Source: Flavobacterium sp. FEMGT703F
GTDB taxonomy: Bacteria > Bacteroidota > Bacteroidia > Flavobacteriales > Flavobacteriaceae
Assembly: GCA_002786385.1 (NCBI GenBank)
Contig: PGCN01000012.1
Location: forward strand, 124,001-188,000
Direction: 5' to 3'
DNA length: 64,000 nt
Below, piece after piece: positions 58,401 to 64,000 of this stretch. The notes below the pieces were generated by a model that had not been told where the DNA came from, did no database searches, and worked only from the letters and a program-made list of their open reading frames with translations. Both the position numbers and the translations under genes were made by a program. How positions within the stretch are numbered: position 1 is the stretch's first letter; every line of letters starts with the position of its first letter.

Positions 58401-58620
58401 AATCAAAGTCATTACCAACGAATCACTTAGCGTGAACTCGAGCCATCAAATCATGCAGTCGGTAATTGTTTACAACGTACTCGGACAAGAAATAGACCGT
58501 TACGAAAATGCCAATAGCAATTTCCTAACGTTATCCAACGTTAGAAAAAACAACACTACTTTGCTACTAAAAATAAAACTCGACAATGGTATTACTACCG
58601 TCAGAAAAGTAATTTACTAA
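52444..58620 (+). CDS. Giant secreted multidomain protein with CUB, pre-peptidase-like domains and T9SS type C signal
   Basis: A 2058-residue surface protein. After a long signal peptide (about 1-41, ending SAYSQ) it has a MAM-like domain (42-183, with DDISW), a CUB domain (about 195-324), and two copies of a ~210-residue unit made of a beta domain and a fibronectin type III domain (330-540 and 672-882; VIRSTSSTPPSQPVNG and NGCNS occur in both). Three pre-peptidase C-terminal-like domains are interleaved (542-672, 885-1015, 1020-1155; DVWYSFVA, DVWFSVVV, DVWFSAMV). A nidogen-like domain (about 1240-1420; NGVLTFNTSYAGTASGYAF) precedes the T9SS type C module (about 1475-2058; RKQDYVYWSSPV, LLGNPYPSAI, RALPFDINDEVPIG). 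No catalytic domain is visible. Adhesion or carbohydrate binding is inference. The stop overlaps the next gene on the other strand by four bases. Confidence 0.88.
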   Translation: MIKKLPQKKTTFNNRKNKDTTHLVLLMAMFLLLGNVSAYSQCSNYQVYESFNGTSTPTSGGTWAENSILHVTNTLPRTGASSIVFNAVNDAIRTPLISNPGIFSFWYVRNNNNNTHSFAIQTSPDGTTWTTRGTTPQPTTTYQQYSINIGALGLTNVYIRILDTRPSGTNVRVVDDISWTSTVSSNNTVIPALVNCTQTISCGTTYTFTDAGSQNDTYNSSTDYTITFTPSVTTNKIQMVFSAFNIENNYDGMVIYNGPSTSSPIIASSLPAGTDPVNCPADSFYGNNSPGTIISTDVSGAITIRFRSDTVTNHAGWLASVSCISIPNCVAPTSQASAFTLGTSTSSSLPATFSGTANGYLVIRSTSSTPPSQPVNGTTYSAANITTLGSGLTFVQSSNSTTITGTGLAGNTQYYYFIYAYNNTSCSGGPVYNTSGPLVGNGITCPAVPNSVTTSGITTNSFTLNWAYPTGGTSAPISYTIQITTDAGYTSNIPGSPFTISAPTTSFNVTGLSVGSTYYYRILAGNGCNSSYVTGSILIPIANDNCNGAIPLTVNANTSCSSATTGSTVGATQSQAGCVGTADDDVWYSFVATSTSHIVTATPNTISDIVLQVFSGSCGSLNSLGCTDATISTPETTTLTGLTPGNTYYVRIYSYGSGSGQGSFSLCITTLTPCTTPNAQASGLVIGTVTSSDIPATFTGTADSYLVIRSTSSTPPSQPVNGVVYSAANIATLGAGLTFVQTGNSTSITGSGLNGNTRYYYYIYAYNNTNCSGGPMYNTSGPLSGNAVTCPAAPNPVTITGTTTSSFTLNWTTPTGGGFAPISYSIQITTDTGYSSNIPGSPFSLSAPTTSLNVTGLNPSTTYYYRILANNGCNSPYSTGNTSTTLTNDNCNTAIPLSISSSCNYTYYSNNGATDSSGVPAPGCASYSGGDVWFSVVVPANGIIEIDTDDSVMTDSGMAMYSGSCGSLTLIECDDDDSANGLMSYIFRSGLTPGSTIFIRLWEYGNDNNGSFGICVSSPVPPVNDNPCGAIDLNVNTSCSFQTFSTSGATNTTTVTAPICGSYAGGDVWFSAMVPSNGIVRIDTNSNTITDGSMAVYSGNCGSLTLLQCDTDSSTNGLMPYLNLTGLTPGTTIFIRFWESGNDVFGTFSICLSTDCTSGNGAGNTSISCPNILAGGLDLNGADPSPVTCGSSSCTTIEAEYLQLGTTSNYTVENIVYNPPYQFNCLANPVSVNVDDVWSPVVNLPFNFCFYGTNYNQCVIGSNGVLTFNTSYAGTASGYAFNDNLPNNTDDQLVGNAIFGVFHDIDPSEGGEVGWELVTLNTGCRALVASWYNVPMFSDNSILYTGMMVLYEDTNIIEVYVKEKKIDNNNVSPWNSGNAIIGLQDGTRTQAVVAPNRNGLSNNWTATNEAWRFVPSGTSITSIKWFEGAGTSGTVIGNTDTISVCPASTTTYTAEVTYNMCNGGIVKLVDQTTVVVSNSKIWNGSVDNDWNKSNNWTPSGIPNNADCVKIPATANNPVISGTNYVGYAGSLLVYNGATLTVNSNNAISVTDWVNVASGGTFLINNNASLVQINNTTNTGNIIYKRNASIRKQDYVYWSSPVANYTVNNIASPLSFATIFKWNTTVANSNGGQGNWNPASGDIMIPGKGYIASAPNSFSSTTNTTFYGSFTGVPNNGPISIGVSRGSDTNTAYHVGLNGTEINNYSDNWNLLGNPYPSAIRASQFLLDNNTKIMGNVRLWTHGTLPSNISSPFYGSFVYNYSPGDYLTYNFTGTSCCPAAGADLFIGSGQGFFVQMVDGPTASDNVSFNNNLRSTSYTNSNFYRLANSNSAESYVDSMERNRIWLDIVNSSSRSDRTLFGYIQDATMAEDSFFDCLTQNTGDLRIYSLINDKKYIIQGRALPFDINDEVPIGVNVPTTGNYSIGLAGVDGLFNEQNIYLKDLLLNTTHDLKSAPYQFTANAGNYNDRFRVVYLTSTLGNTDLDYNNEIKVITNESLSVNSSHQIMQSVIVYNVLGQEIDRYENANSNFLTLSNVRKNNTTLLLKIKLDNGITTVRKVIY

Positions 58621-58946
58621 CCAAAATACTTTAAAAACTTCCAAAAAGACCTTTGCTTTAAATAGTGAAGGTCTTTTTCGTTAGCATATGCTTCTCGCTC
58701 AAACGAAATGGCACGATACGCCCTTTTGGCATCTTGTTCCTTCGAAAAATGCCATAAAAACGCTAAAGCATACCATACAAAAAAAGGCAAAATCAACAAC
58801 TCCAATTGCTGGCGCAAATGGATCTTCTCATGATTCAACAATACCGCATCCGCAACACTTTCCCGCTGCTTCAAAAACACAAACGGGAAAACCGTCAATC
58901 CTCTATACCCTTTCGGCACTAAATATTTCGAAACGATGAGTATCAT
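58617..58946 (-). CDS. Small membrane protein with HExxH-type motif
   Basis: A 109-residue protein without a named family known to me. It carries LLNHEKIHLRQQLELL (HEKIH, about 38-42), a hydrophobic span (LILPFFVWYALAFLWHF), and a downstream FEREAYANE about 45 residues later. HExxH plus a later Glu is the zinc-ligand pattern of M48/M56-type membrane metallopeptidases, so a peptidase-like origin is possible, but the protein is much shorter than those families. Its 3' end overlaps the stop of the giant T9SS gene. It reads away from the DUF5522 gene, whose start lies 29 bases upstream on the other strand. Confidence 0.72.
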   Translation of the reverse strand: MILIVSKYLVPKGYRGLTVFPFVFLKQRESVADAVLLNHEKIHLRQQLELLILPFFVWYALAFLWHFSKEQDAKRAYRAISFEREAYANEKDLHYLKQRSFWKFLKYFG

Positions 58947-58961
58947 TACTTATAAACTCTT

Positions 58962-58969
58962 TAAATTTG
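58962..58969 (+). promoter_or_regulatory. Candidate -7 element of the DUF5522 gene
   Basis: TAAATTTG matches the -7 consensus exactly, but I see no good -33 TTTG at the right distance. The ATG at 58975 is only 5 bases downstream, so the message would be leaderless or nearly so. Confidence 0.45.
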
Positions 58970-58974
58970 CGACT

Positions 58975-59151
58975 ATGAACGAGCAAAATAAGGAAAATAA
59001 ATTAATCGAAGGCGAGGACTATTACCTCACGCCCGAAGGTTATAAAGTTTTCACCGAAAAATACCACTTAAAACGCGGCTATTGCTGCAAAAGTGGTTGC
59101 CGTCATTGTCCGTACGGATTTGATAAAAAAACAGGAATAATAAAAAAATAA
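58975..59151 (+). CDS. DUF5522 family protein
   Basis: A 58-residue protein of the DUF5522 family with a conserved cysteine group, GYCCKSGCRHCPYGFDK, likely a metal-binding site. It is cytoplasmic, and its function is unknown. I use the ATG at 58975 (MNEQNKENKL); the frame is open to 58936, but that region overlaps the start of the minus-strand HExxH gene. The element E repeat follows on the other strand. Confidence 0.85.
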   Translation: MNEQNKENKLIEGEDYYLTPEGYKVFTEKYHLKRGYCCKSGCRHCPYGFDKKTGIIKK

Positions 59152-59154
59152 TTT

Positions 59155-59260
59155 GGGCGTTACCACAAGGGTCGGGCTTTCCGTTGCAATCTTTTTAAAG
59201 AGTATTTGTCTTCTACGAAGACCAATCCTTAAAAAGGATTTCCACTCCAATCCCTAACGC
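59155..59260 (-). ncRNA. Dispersed structured RNA-like element, copy E
   Basis: Minus-strand copy, 106 bases. The closing stem is GCGTTA/TAACGC, a base-pair-preserving variant of the GCGTG/CACGC stem in copies A and D. Hairpin GGATT/AATCC and central hairpin CTTTTTAA/TTAAAAAG are kept, and the core AAAAAGATTGCAACGGAAAG with AGCCCGACCCTTGTGG is the most canonical. It lies between the DUF5522 and urocanase genes, opposite to their direction. Confidence 0.62.
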
Positions 59261-59308
59261 TTCAGGCAAAAACAACAAACAACTTATAACATCCAACTCA
59301 AAACCAAA

Positions 59309-61300
59309 ATGACTTTTAAAGAACAAATTCTCCAAGGAATTCCGGCCGTTTTACCACAGCCGAAAGCTTATGAACCACAAATCAATCACGCGCCAAAACG
59401 CAAAGAAATACTAACCGAAGAAGAAAAGAAATTAGCCTTAAGAAATGCATTACGCTATTTCGAACCGCAACATCATGCTACGCTAATTCCGGAGTTTAAA
59501 GCTGAGTTAGAAACCTATGGCCGTATTTACATGTACCGCTTTCGTCCGGATTACCGCATGTATGCCCGTCCTATATCTGAATATCCCGGAAAATGCGAAC
59601 AAGCCAAAGCCATCATGCTCATGATTCAAAATAATTTGGATTATGCCGTAGCGCAACATCCGCACGAGTTAATCACTTATGGCGGTAACGGTGCAGTTTT
59701 CCAAAATTGGGCCCAATACTTACTCACCATGAAATACTTGGCCGAAATGACAGAAGAACAAACTTTAGTCATGTATTCCGGTCACCCTATGGGCTTGTTC
59801 CCATCGCATCCGGATGCCCCGAGAGTCGTAGTTACTAACGGTATGGTCATCCCAAATTACTCCAAACCCGACGATTGGGAAAAAATGAATGCCTTAGGCG
59901 TTTCCCAATACGGACAAATGACTGCGGGCAGTTATATGTACATTGGACCACAAGGCATCGTTCACGGAACAACTATCACGGTTCTGAACGGTTTCCGAAA
60001 AATCAAAAAATCTCCCAAAGGCGGTTTATTCGTAACCTCAGGTCTTGGCGGAATGAGTGGTGCCCAACCTAAAGCCGGAAACATTGCCGGTTGTGTAACG
60101 GTTTGTGCCGAAGTAAATCCTAAAATTACGCATATCCGTCATTCTCAAGGTTGGATTAACGAAATCATTGAAAACATAGACGAATTAGTACCAAGAGTTA
60201 AAAAAGCCTTAGCTGCCCAGGAAGTAGTTTCTATTGCGTATTTAGGAAACATAGTAGATGTTTGGGAACGCTTTGACCAAGAGAATTTACACATCGATTT
60301 GGGTTCAGATCAAACCTCATTACACAATCCTTGGGCTGGTGGCTATTACCCTATCGGTTACACTTTTGAGGAATCAAATGAACTAATGGCGAACCAACCG
60401 GAAAAGTTCAAAGAAGAAGTCCAAAAAACCCTGCGCCGTCATGCCGCTGCCATCAATAAACACACGGTAAAAGGCACTTACTTTTTTGACTACGGCAATG
60501 CTTTTTTATTGGAATCTTCTCGTGCCGGCGCCGATGTAATGAACGACCATCCTACTTTGGGAAGAGAATTCAAATACCCGAGTTACGTACAAGATATTAT
60601 GGGCCCGATGTGTTTTGACTACGGATTTGGCCCTTTCCGTTGGGTTTGCGCCTCCGGAGATCCGAAAGATTTGGCCAAAACCGATCAAATTGCCTGTGAA
60701 GTGTTAGAGGAAATGATGAAAACCGCACCCGAAGAAATCCAACAACAAATGGCCGATAACATCCAATGGATCAAAGGTGCTCAAGAAAATAAATTGGTTG
60801 TAGGTTCGCAAGCACGTATTTTGTACGCAGATGCCGAAGGACGTATCAAAATTGCCGAAGCTTTCAACCAAGCTATCGCCCGTGGCGAAATCGGATATGT
60901 GATATTAGGCCGTGACCACCACGATGTTTCTGGCACAGATTCGCCTTACCGCGAAACCTCAAACATCTATGACGGCTCTCGTTTTACAGCTGATATGGCT
61001 ATTCACAATGTGATTGGTGACAGTTTCCGTGGCGCCACTTGGGTGTCCATTCATAACGGCGGAGGTGTCGGTTGGGGCGAGGTAATTAACGGCGGATTTG
61101 GTATGGTTCTTGATGGTTCAAAAGCAGCATCAAGACGCTTAGAATCAATGCTTTTTTGGGATGTTAACAACGGAATCTCACGAAGAAGTTGGGCCAGAAA
61201 TGAAGGTGCTGTTTTCGCTATCAAAAGAGCTATGGAAACGCAACCTTTGTTGAAAGTTACCATCCCTAATGTAGTTGATGACGGATTGTTAGATTTTTAA
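59309..61300 (+). CDS. hutU: Urocanate hydratase
   Basis: A 663-residue urocanase, which converts urocanate to imidazolonepropionate in histidine degradation using tightly bound NAD. The core is clear: NGFRKIKKSPKGG, the NAD-binding TSGLGGMSGAQPKAGN, the conserved MGPMCFDYGFGPFRWVCASG (about 430-450; contains the conserved Cys region) and NVIGDSFRGATWVSIHNGGG (quoted in part as DSFRGATWVSIHNGGG). It is longer than the common ~557-residue form; the extra residues include an N-terminal part (about 1-110, RNALRYFEPQHHATL), typical of the longer Bacteroidota variant. No other hut gene is adjacent. Confidence 0.95.
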   Translation: MTFKEQILQGIPAVLPQPKAYEPQINHAPKRKEILTEEEKKLALRNALRYFEPQHHATLIPEFKAELETYGRIYMYRFRPDYRMYARPISEYPGKCEQAKAIMLMIQNNLDYAVAQHPHELITYGGNGAVFQNWAQYLLTMKYLAEMTEEQTLVMYSGHPMGLFPSHPDAPRVVVTNGMVIPNYSKPDDWEKMNALGVSQYGQMTAGSYMYIGPQGIVHGTTITVLNGFRKIKKSPKGGLFVTSGLGGMSGAQPKAGNIAGCVTVCAEVNPKITHIRHSQGWINEIIENIDELVPRVKKALAAQEVVSIAYLGNIVDVWERFDQENLHIDLGSDQTSLHNPWAGGYYPIGYTFEESNELMANQPEKFKEEVQKTLRRHAAAINKHTVKGTYFFDYGNAFLLESSRAGADVMNDHPTLGREFKYPSYVQDIMGPMCFDYGFGPFRWVCASGDPKDLAKTDQIACEVLEEMMKTAPEEIQQQMADNIQWIKGAQENKLVVGSQARILYADAEGRIKIAEAFNQAIARGEIGYVILGRDHHDVSGTDSPYRETSNIYDGSRFTADMAIHNVIGDSFRGATWVSIHNGGGVGWGEVINGGFGMVLDGSKAASRRLESMLFWDVNNGISRRSWARNEGAVFAIKRAMETQPLLKVTIPNVVDDGLLDF

Positions 61301-61390
61301 GATTATTAGACTGACTTAGACTAAATAATCCTTGTAAGTTAATTCAAAATCTGACGATCTAAGAAGTCTAACAATCAAAAAAAATGACAT

Positions 61391-61924
61391 ATGAAAACAA
61401 CTAAAATTTTACCGTTTCTACTACTGTTAGTATTTGCTTCTTGTAGTTCGGTTAGAGTGTATTCGGACTATGACAAACAAGTCGATTTTACACCTTACAA
61501 GACTTATGCCTTCCACAAGAACGGCATAGACAAAGCCGAGATATCAGATTTAGATAAAAAGCGTATTTTACACGCCATAGATGAAACTATGAGTGCTAAA
61601 GGATTTACCAAAAGTGACAATCCCGATTTGTTGATTTCCTTCTTTACCAAAGAAAGAGAAGAAGTCAATGTCAACCAATTCAATGCCGGCTGGGGTTACG
61701 GTTGGGGTTGGGGTTGGAATCCGTTCTTATGGGGCGGCAATACTATGGTAACCCGTCATACTGAAGGTTCATTGTACATCGACATTATTGACGCCAAGAA
61801 AAAAGAATTAATTTGGCAAGGTGAAGGCGAAGGCGTGTTAACCAAAGACCGTGACAAAAAAGAAGCCCTGATTAAAGAATTTGTGTCCAAAATTCTGGAA
61901 CAATATCCACCACAGAAGAAGTAA
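61391..61924 (+). CDS. DUF4136 family lipoprotein
   Basis: A 177-residue lipoprotein with lipobox FASC (Cys18). DUF4136 features are visible: DYDKQVDFTPYKTYAFH near the start, MSAKGFTKSDNPDLLISF in the middle, a Trp/Gly-rich stretch (WGYGWGWGWNPFLWGG), then GSLYIDIIDAKKKELIWQGEGEG. The function of the family is unknown. It follows hutU by 90 bases on the same strand and ends in a good terminator. Confidence 0.88.
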   Translation: MKTTKILPFLLLLVFASCSSVRVYSDYDKQVDFTPYKTYAFHKNGIDKAEISDLDKKRILHAIDETMSAKGFTKSDNPDLLISFFTKEREEVNVNQFNAGWGYGWGWGWNPFLWGGNTMVTRHTEGSLYIDIIDAKKKELIWQGEGEGVLTKDRDKKEALIKEFVSKILEQYPPQKK

Positions 61925-61930
61925 AGAGTA

Positions 61931-61964
61931 AAAAACCGCAATAGAAAAATATTGCGGTTTTTTT
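61931..61964 (+). terminator. Terminator of the DUF4136 gene
   Basis: Stem ACCGCAAT/ATTGCGGT (61935-61942, 61951-61958) with flanking A-run and seven T. Confidence 0.9.
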
Positions 61965-61970
61965 AGCTGA

Positions 61971-62110
61971 TGCCCTAGCCCGGATGGAAACGGCATCCTT
62001 TTACAGCTGTTAGGTTTAAAAAACCTGACAGCTGTAAAAGATATAGTGGACAGCCGGAAACGAGCTCCTAAAGAGCGAACTGGCGAAGCAAAAAGCTCCT
62101 TCCATCCGTT
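61971..62110 (+). ncRNA. Dispersed structured RNA-like element, copy B (expanded)
   Basis: Plus-strand copy, longest of the five, beginning GCCCTAGCCCGG. It has the hairpin GGATG/CATCC, a long central hairpin TTTTACAGCTGT...ACAGCTGTAAAA extended by AGGTTT/AAACCT, then AAAAGATATAGTGGACAGC as in copy A. CGGATGGA (61982-61988 region) can also pair over eight bases with TCCATCCG near the 3' end (62101-62108), an alternative to the local hairpin. It fills the gap between the DUF4136 terminator and the aromatic amino acid hydroxylase gene. Confidence 0.58.
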
Positions 62111-62202
62111 GCACTCTTGATGAACGTTTGTTTTTTTATGATTTTTATCACAGTTGTTTTGGCTAAGATTTGTAAATTTACGAACACAACAAAACACTCT
62201 AT

Positions 62203-63966
62203 ATGGAAGCGCATTTTGAAAGCAACCCTTTGATTGACAGGCTACCAAAGCATCTAAAACAGTTTATCAAACCGCAAGATTACAACGATTATACGCCTAT
62301 AAATCAGGCCGTGTGGCGTTATGTGATGCGCAAAAATGTGGATTATCTTTCAAAAGTAGCACACGAATCTTACTTGGACGGATTGCAAAAAACCGGTCTG
62401 GAAGTGGATTCTATTCCGAACATGTACGGCATGAACCGCATTTTAAAAGAAATTGGTTGGGCTGCCGTGGCTGTAGATGGTTTTATTCCGCCGAATGCTT
62501 TTATGGAATTCCAAGCGTATAACGTTTTGGTAATTGCTTCCGATATCCGACAATTAGAACATATTGAATACACACCTGCTCCGGATATCATACACGAAGG
62601 TGCAGGCCACGCGCCTATTATTGCCAATCCGGAATATGCTGAATATTTGCGACGTTTTGGGGAAATTGGCTGTAAAGCGATTTCGTCTTCGCGCGATTAC
62701 GAATTGTATGAAGCGATTCGTTTGTTATCGATTTTAAAAGAAGCGGAAGACACTCCGGAAGCCGAAATTAAAAAAGCTGAAGATCAAGTAGACTTTTTGC
62801 AAAATAATATGGGCGAACTTTCGGAAATGTCCAGAATCCGAAACCTACACTGGTGGACAGTGGAATATGGTTTAATCGGAACAATAGACAATCCGAAAAT
62901 TTATGGCGCAGGCTTGCTTTCCTCTATAGGTGAAAGCGCTTGGTGTATGACAGATAACGTTAAAAAAATCACTTATGATATCTCGGCTGCCGATCAAAGT
63001 TTTGACATAACCAAACCGCAACCGCAACTGTATGTAACCCCCGATTTTGCGCATTTGAGCTTGGTTTTGGAAGAATTTGCCAACACTATGGCTTTGCGAA
63101 CCGGAGGTTTATCAGGCGTTAAAAAACTGATTGATTCCAAGGCTTTGGGCACTATTGAATTGAGCACAGGGATTCAAATTTCCGGGGTATTTACCAACGT
63201 GATTGAACATGAAGGAAAGCCGGTTTATGTGCAAACTACGGGTAAAACGGCCTTGTCTTACCGCGAAAAAGAATTGGTAGGTCACGGAACCGCATACCAC
63301 GCTGAAGGATTTGGTTCGCCAATTGGTAAACTAAAAGGTATCAACTTGGCCATTGAAGACATGAGTCCGCGCGACTTAAGAGCTTACGACATTTACGAAG
63401 CGGAAAAAGTTACCTTAGAATTTGAAGGCAATATCAAAGTAACCGGAGAAATCATTACTGGTTCCCGAAATCTGCAAGGAGAAATTATCATTATCAGTTT
63501 TAAAAACTGTACAGTAACCCACAACGAAACCGTATTGTTCTTACCGGAATGGGGAACGTACGATATGGCCGTCGGTAAAAAAGTTATTTCCGCTTTTTCC
63601 GGACCAGCCGATGTGAACAGTTTTGACATGATTAACCATGTGCCTTCTTCGCAAACTATCAAAGCCAAAAAATCAGCAGAGCGCGAAGAATTAGAAGGTT
63701 TATACCTCAACGTACGAAACATACGTGAAGGTAAACCTGCAGTCATTTCACTAGAAAAAACGTTCGAATTAGTCAAAGACAAACATCCTAAAGATTGGTT
63801 ATTATCTGTTGAAATCGCCGAATTGTGCGACAAAACGAACAATACTGCTTTATTACATGATGTTTTGGTGCATTTGGAAAAAGTGAAACAAAGTCGCCCC
63901 GAGATAGCGCATTTAATTTCAGGCGGACTGGGATTATTTCTGGAAAAAGTAAGCTTACAACACTAG
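62203..63966 (+). CDS. Aromatic amino acid hydroxylase (phenylalanine 4-monooxygenase family) with long C-terminal extension
   Basis: A 587-residue pterin- and iron-dependent hydroxylase. The iron ligands are in PDIIHEGAGHAPIIANPEYAEYLRRFGEIG, quoted as HEGAGHAP (two His near 131 and 136) with the later Glu in RRFGEIG; the family pattern is HD/E-x2-GH-x-P and a Glu. The catalytic domain covers about residues 40-320. The remaining ~270 residues (HVPSSQTIKAKKSAEREEL...) are not typical of the ~300-residue bacterial phenylalanine hydroxylases and their role is unknown. A weak -7 match, TAAATTTA, lies at 62173-62180. Substrate is most likely phenylalanine, by family only. The neighbouring urocanase shares the amino-acid-degradation theme. 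Confidence 0.9.
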   Translation: MEAHFESNPLIDRLPKHLKQFIKPQDYNDYTPINQAVWRYVMRKNVDYLSKVAHESYLDGLQKTGLEVDSIPNMYGMNRILKEIGWAAVAVDGFIPPNAFMEFQAYNVLVIASDIRQLEHIEYTPAPDIIHEGAGHAPIIANPEYAEYLRRFGEIGCKAISSSRDYELYEAIRLLSILKEAEDTPEAEIKKAEDQVDFLQNNMGELSEMSRIRNLHWWTVEYGLIGTIDNPKIYGAGLLSSIGESAWCMTDNVKKITYDISAADQSFDITKPQPQLYVTPDFAHLSLVLEEFANTMALRTGGLSGVKKLIDSKALGTIELSTGIQISGVFTNVIEHEGKPVYVQTTGKTALSYREKELVGHGTAYHAEGFGSPIGKLKGINLAIEDMSPRDLRAYDIYEAEKVTLEFEGNIKVTGEIITGSRNLQGEIIIISFKNCTVTHNETVLFLPEWGTYDMAVGKKVISAFSGPADVNSFDMINHVPSSQTIKAKKSAEREELEGLYLNVRNIREGKPAVISLEKTFELVKDKHPKDWLLSVEIAELCDKTNNTALLHDVLVHLEKVKQSRPEIAHLISGGLGLFLEKVSLQH

Positions 63967-64000
63967 TGTAACCTTTGTTACTGCCTACTAAAGTCGACTA

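Noticed and set aside
61301-61330. Inverted repeat GATTATT...AATAATC after hutU as a terminator
   Set aside because: The stem is weak and A+T-only at its ends, and no T-run follows.

Overview
The window looks like a chromosomal segment of a Flavobacterium or a close relative (Bacteroidota, Flavobacteriaceae). The support comes from several independent signs: very large secreted proteins with type IX secretion (T9SS) C-terminal signals, a SusC/SusD pair, promoters of the Bacteroidota form TTTG-N17-23-TANNTTTG, almost no Shine-Dalgarno sequences, low G+C intergenic DNA, and the gene order hpf/xerC/rpsU next to tRNA-tuf-secE-nusG-rplKAJL-rpoBC. No phage, insertion sequence, CRISPR array or resistance island is visible.

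Layout. 1-1046: the 3' end of prfC (release factor 3) and a small glycine-rich membrane protein. 1238-11659: two very large T9SS type C surface proteins, both on the minus strand, one carrying six near-identical 240-bp repeats. 12278-25965: the transcription and translation core on the minus strand, in transcription order tRNA-Thr, tRNA-Tyr, tRNA-Thr, tuf, tRNA-Trp, secE, nusG, rplK, rplA, rplJ, rplL, rpoB, rpoC, then a DUF3467 gene. 26054-27550: rpsU, a XerC-like recombinase and hpf, also minus. 27873-31524: an acyl-CoA dehydrogenase, a helix-hairpin-helix protein, a PspC protein and a DUF2851 protein. 31581-36859: a PNGase F-type glycoamidase, a cystathionine beta-synthase-type enzyme and a putative porin. 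36964-44428: a SusC/SusD/lipoprotein operon with a T9SS subtilase downstream. 44623-51958: rnhB, lipB, lysS, two small Spy-like periplasmic proteins, hemL, a LysM glucosaminidase and an ACC-deaminase-like enzyme. 52444-58620: a third giant T9SS type C protein. 58617-63966: a small HExxH membrane protein, a DUF5522 protein, urocanate hydratase, a DUF4136 lipoprotein and an aromatic amino acid hydroxylase.

How the parts connect. The central block makes ribosomal stalk and L1/L11 proteins, elongation factor Tu, the antitermination factor NusG, the SecE translocon subunit and both large RNA polymerase subunits from one long unidirectional cluster, with internal hairpins after tuf and after rplL that could set relative expression. 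rpsU stands out because it alone has a full-strength Shine-Dalgarno sequence, which fits published work on S21-dependent control of anti-Shine-Dalgarno availability in Flavobacteriia. The flanking regions are mostly cell-surface and degradative functions.

The most notable unexplained signal is a family of five dispersed intergenic elements (27671-27787, 34803-34883, 45970-46098, 59155-59260, 61971-62110). They share a core and keep two or three helices by compensatory base changes, so they look like a structured RNA or an RNA-like repeat family. They may correspond to the Flavo-1 RNA motif, but I could not test that. Other points are paired ATCGATA boxes with exact 20-bp spacing upstream of a giant surface protein gene, two homologous palindromic terminator-like elements, and the fusion of a GLPGLI-like domain to PNGase F.
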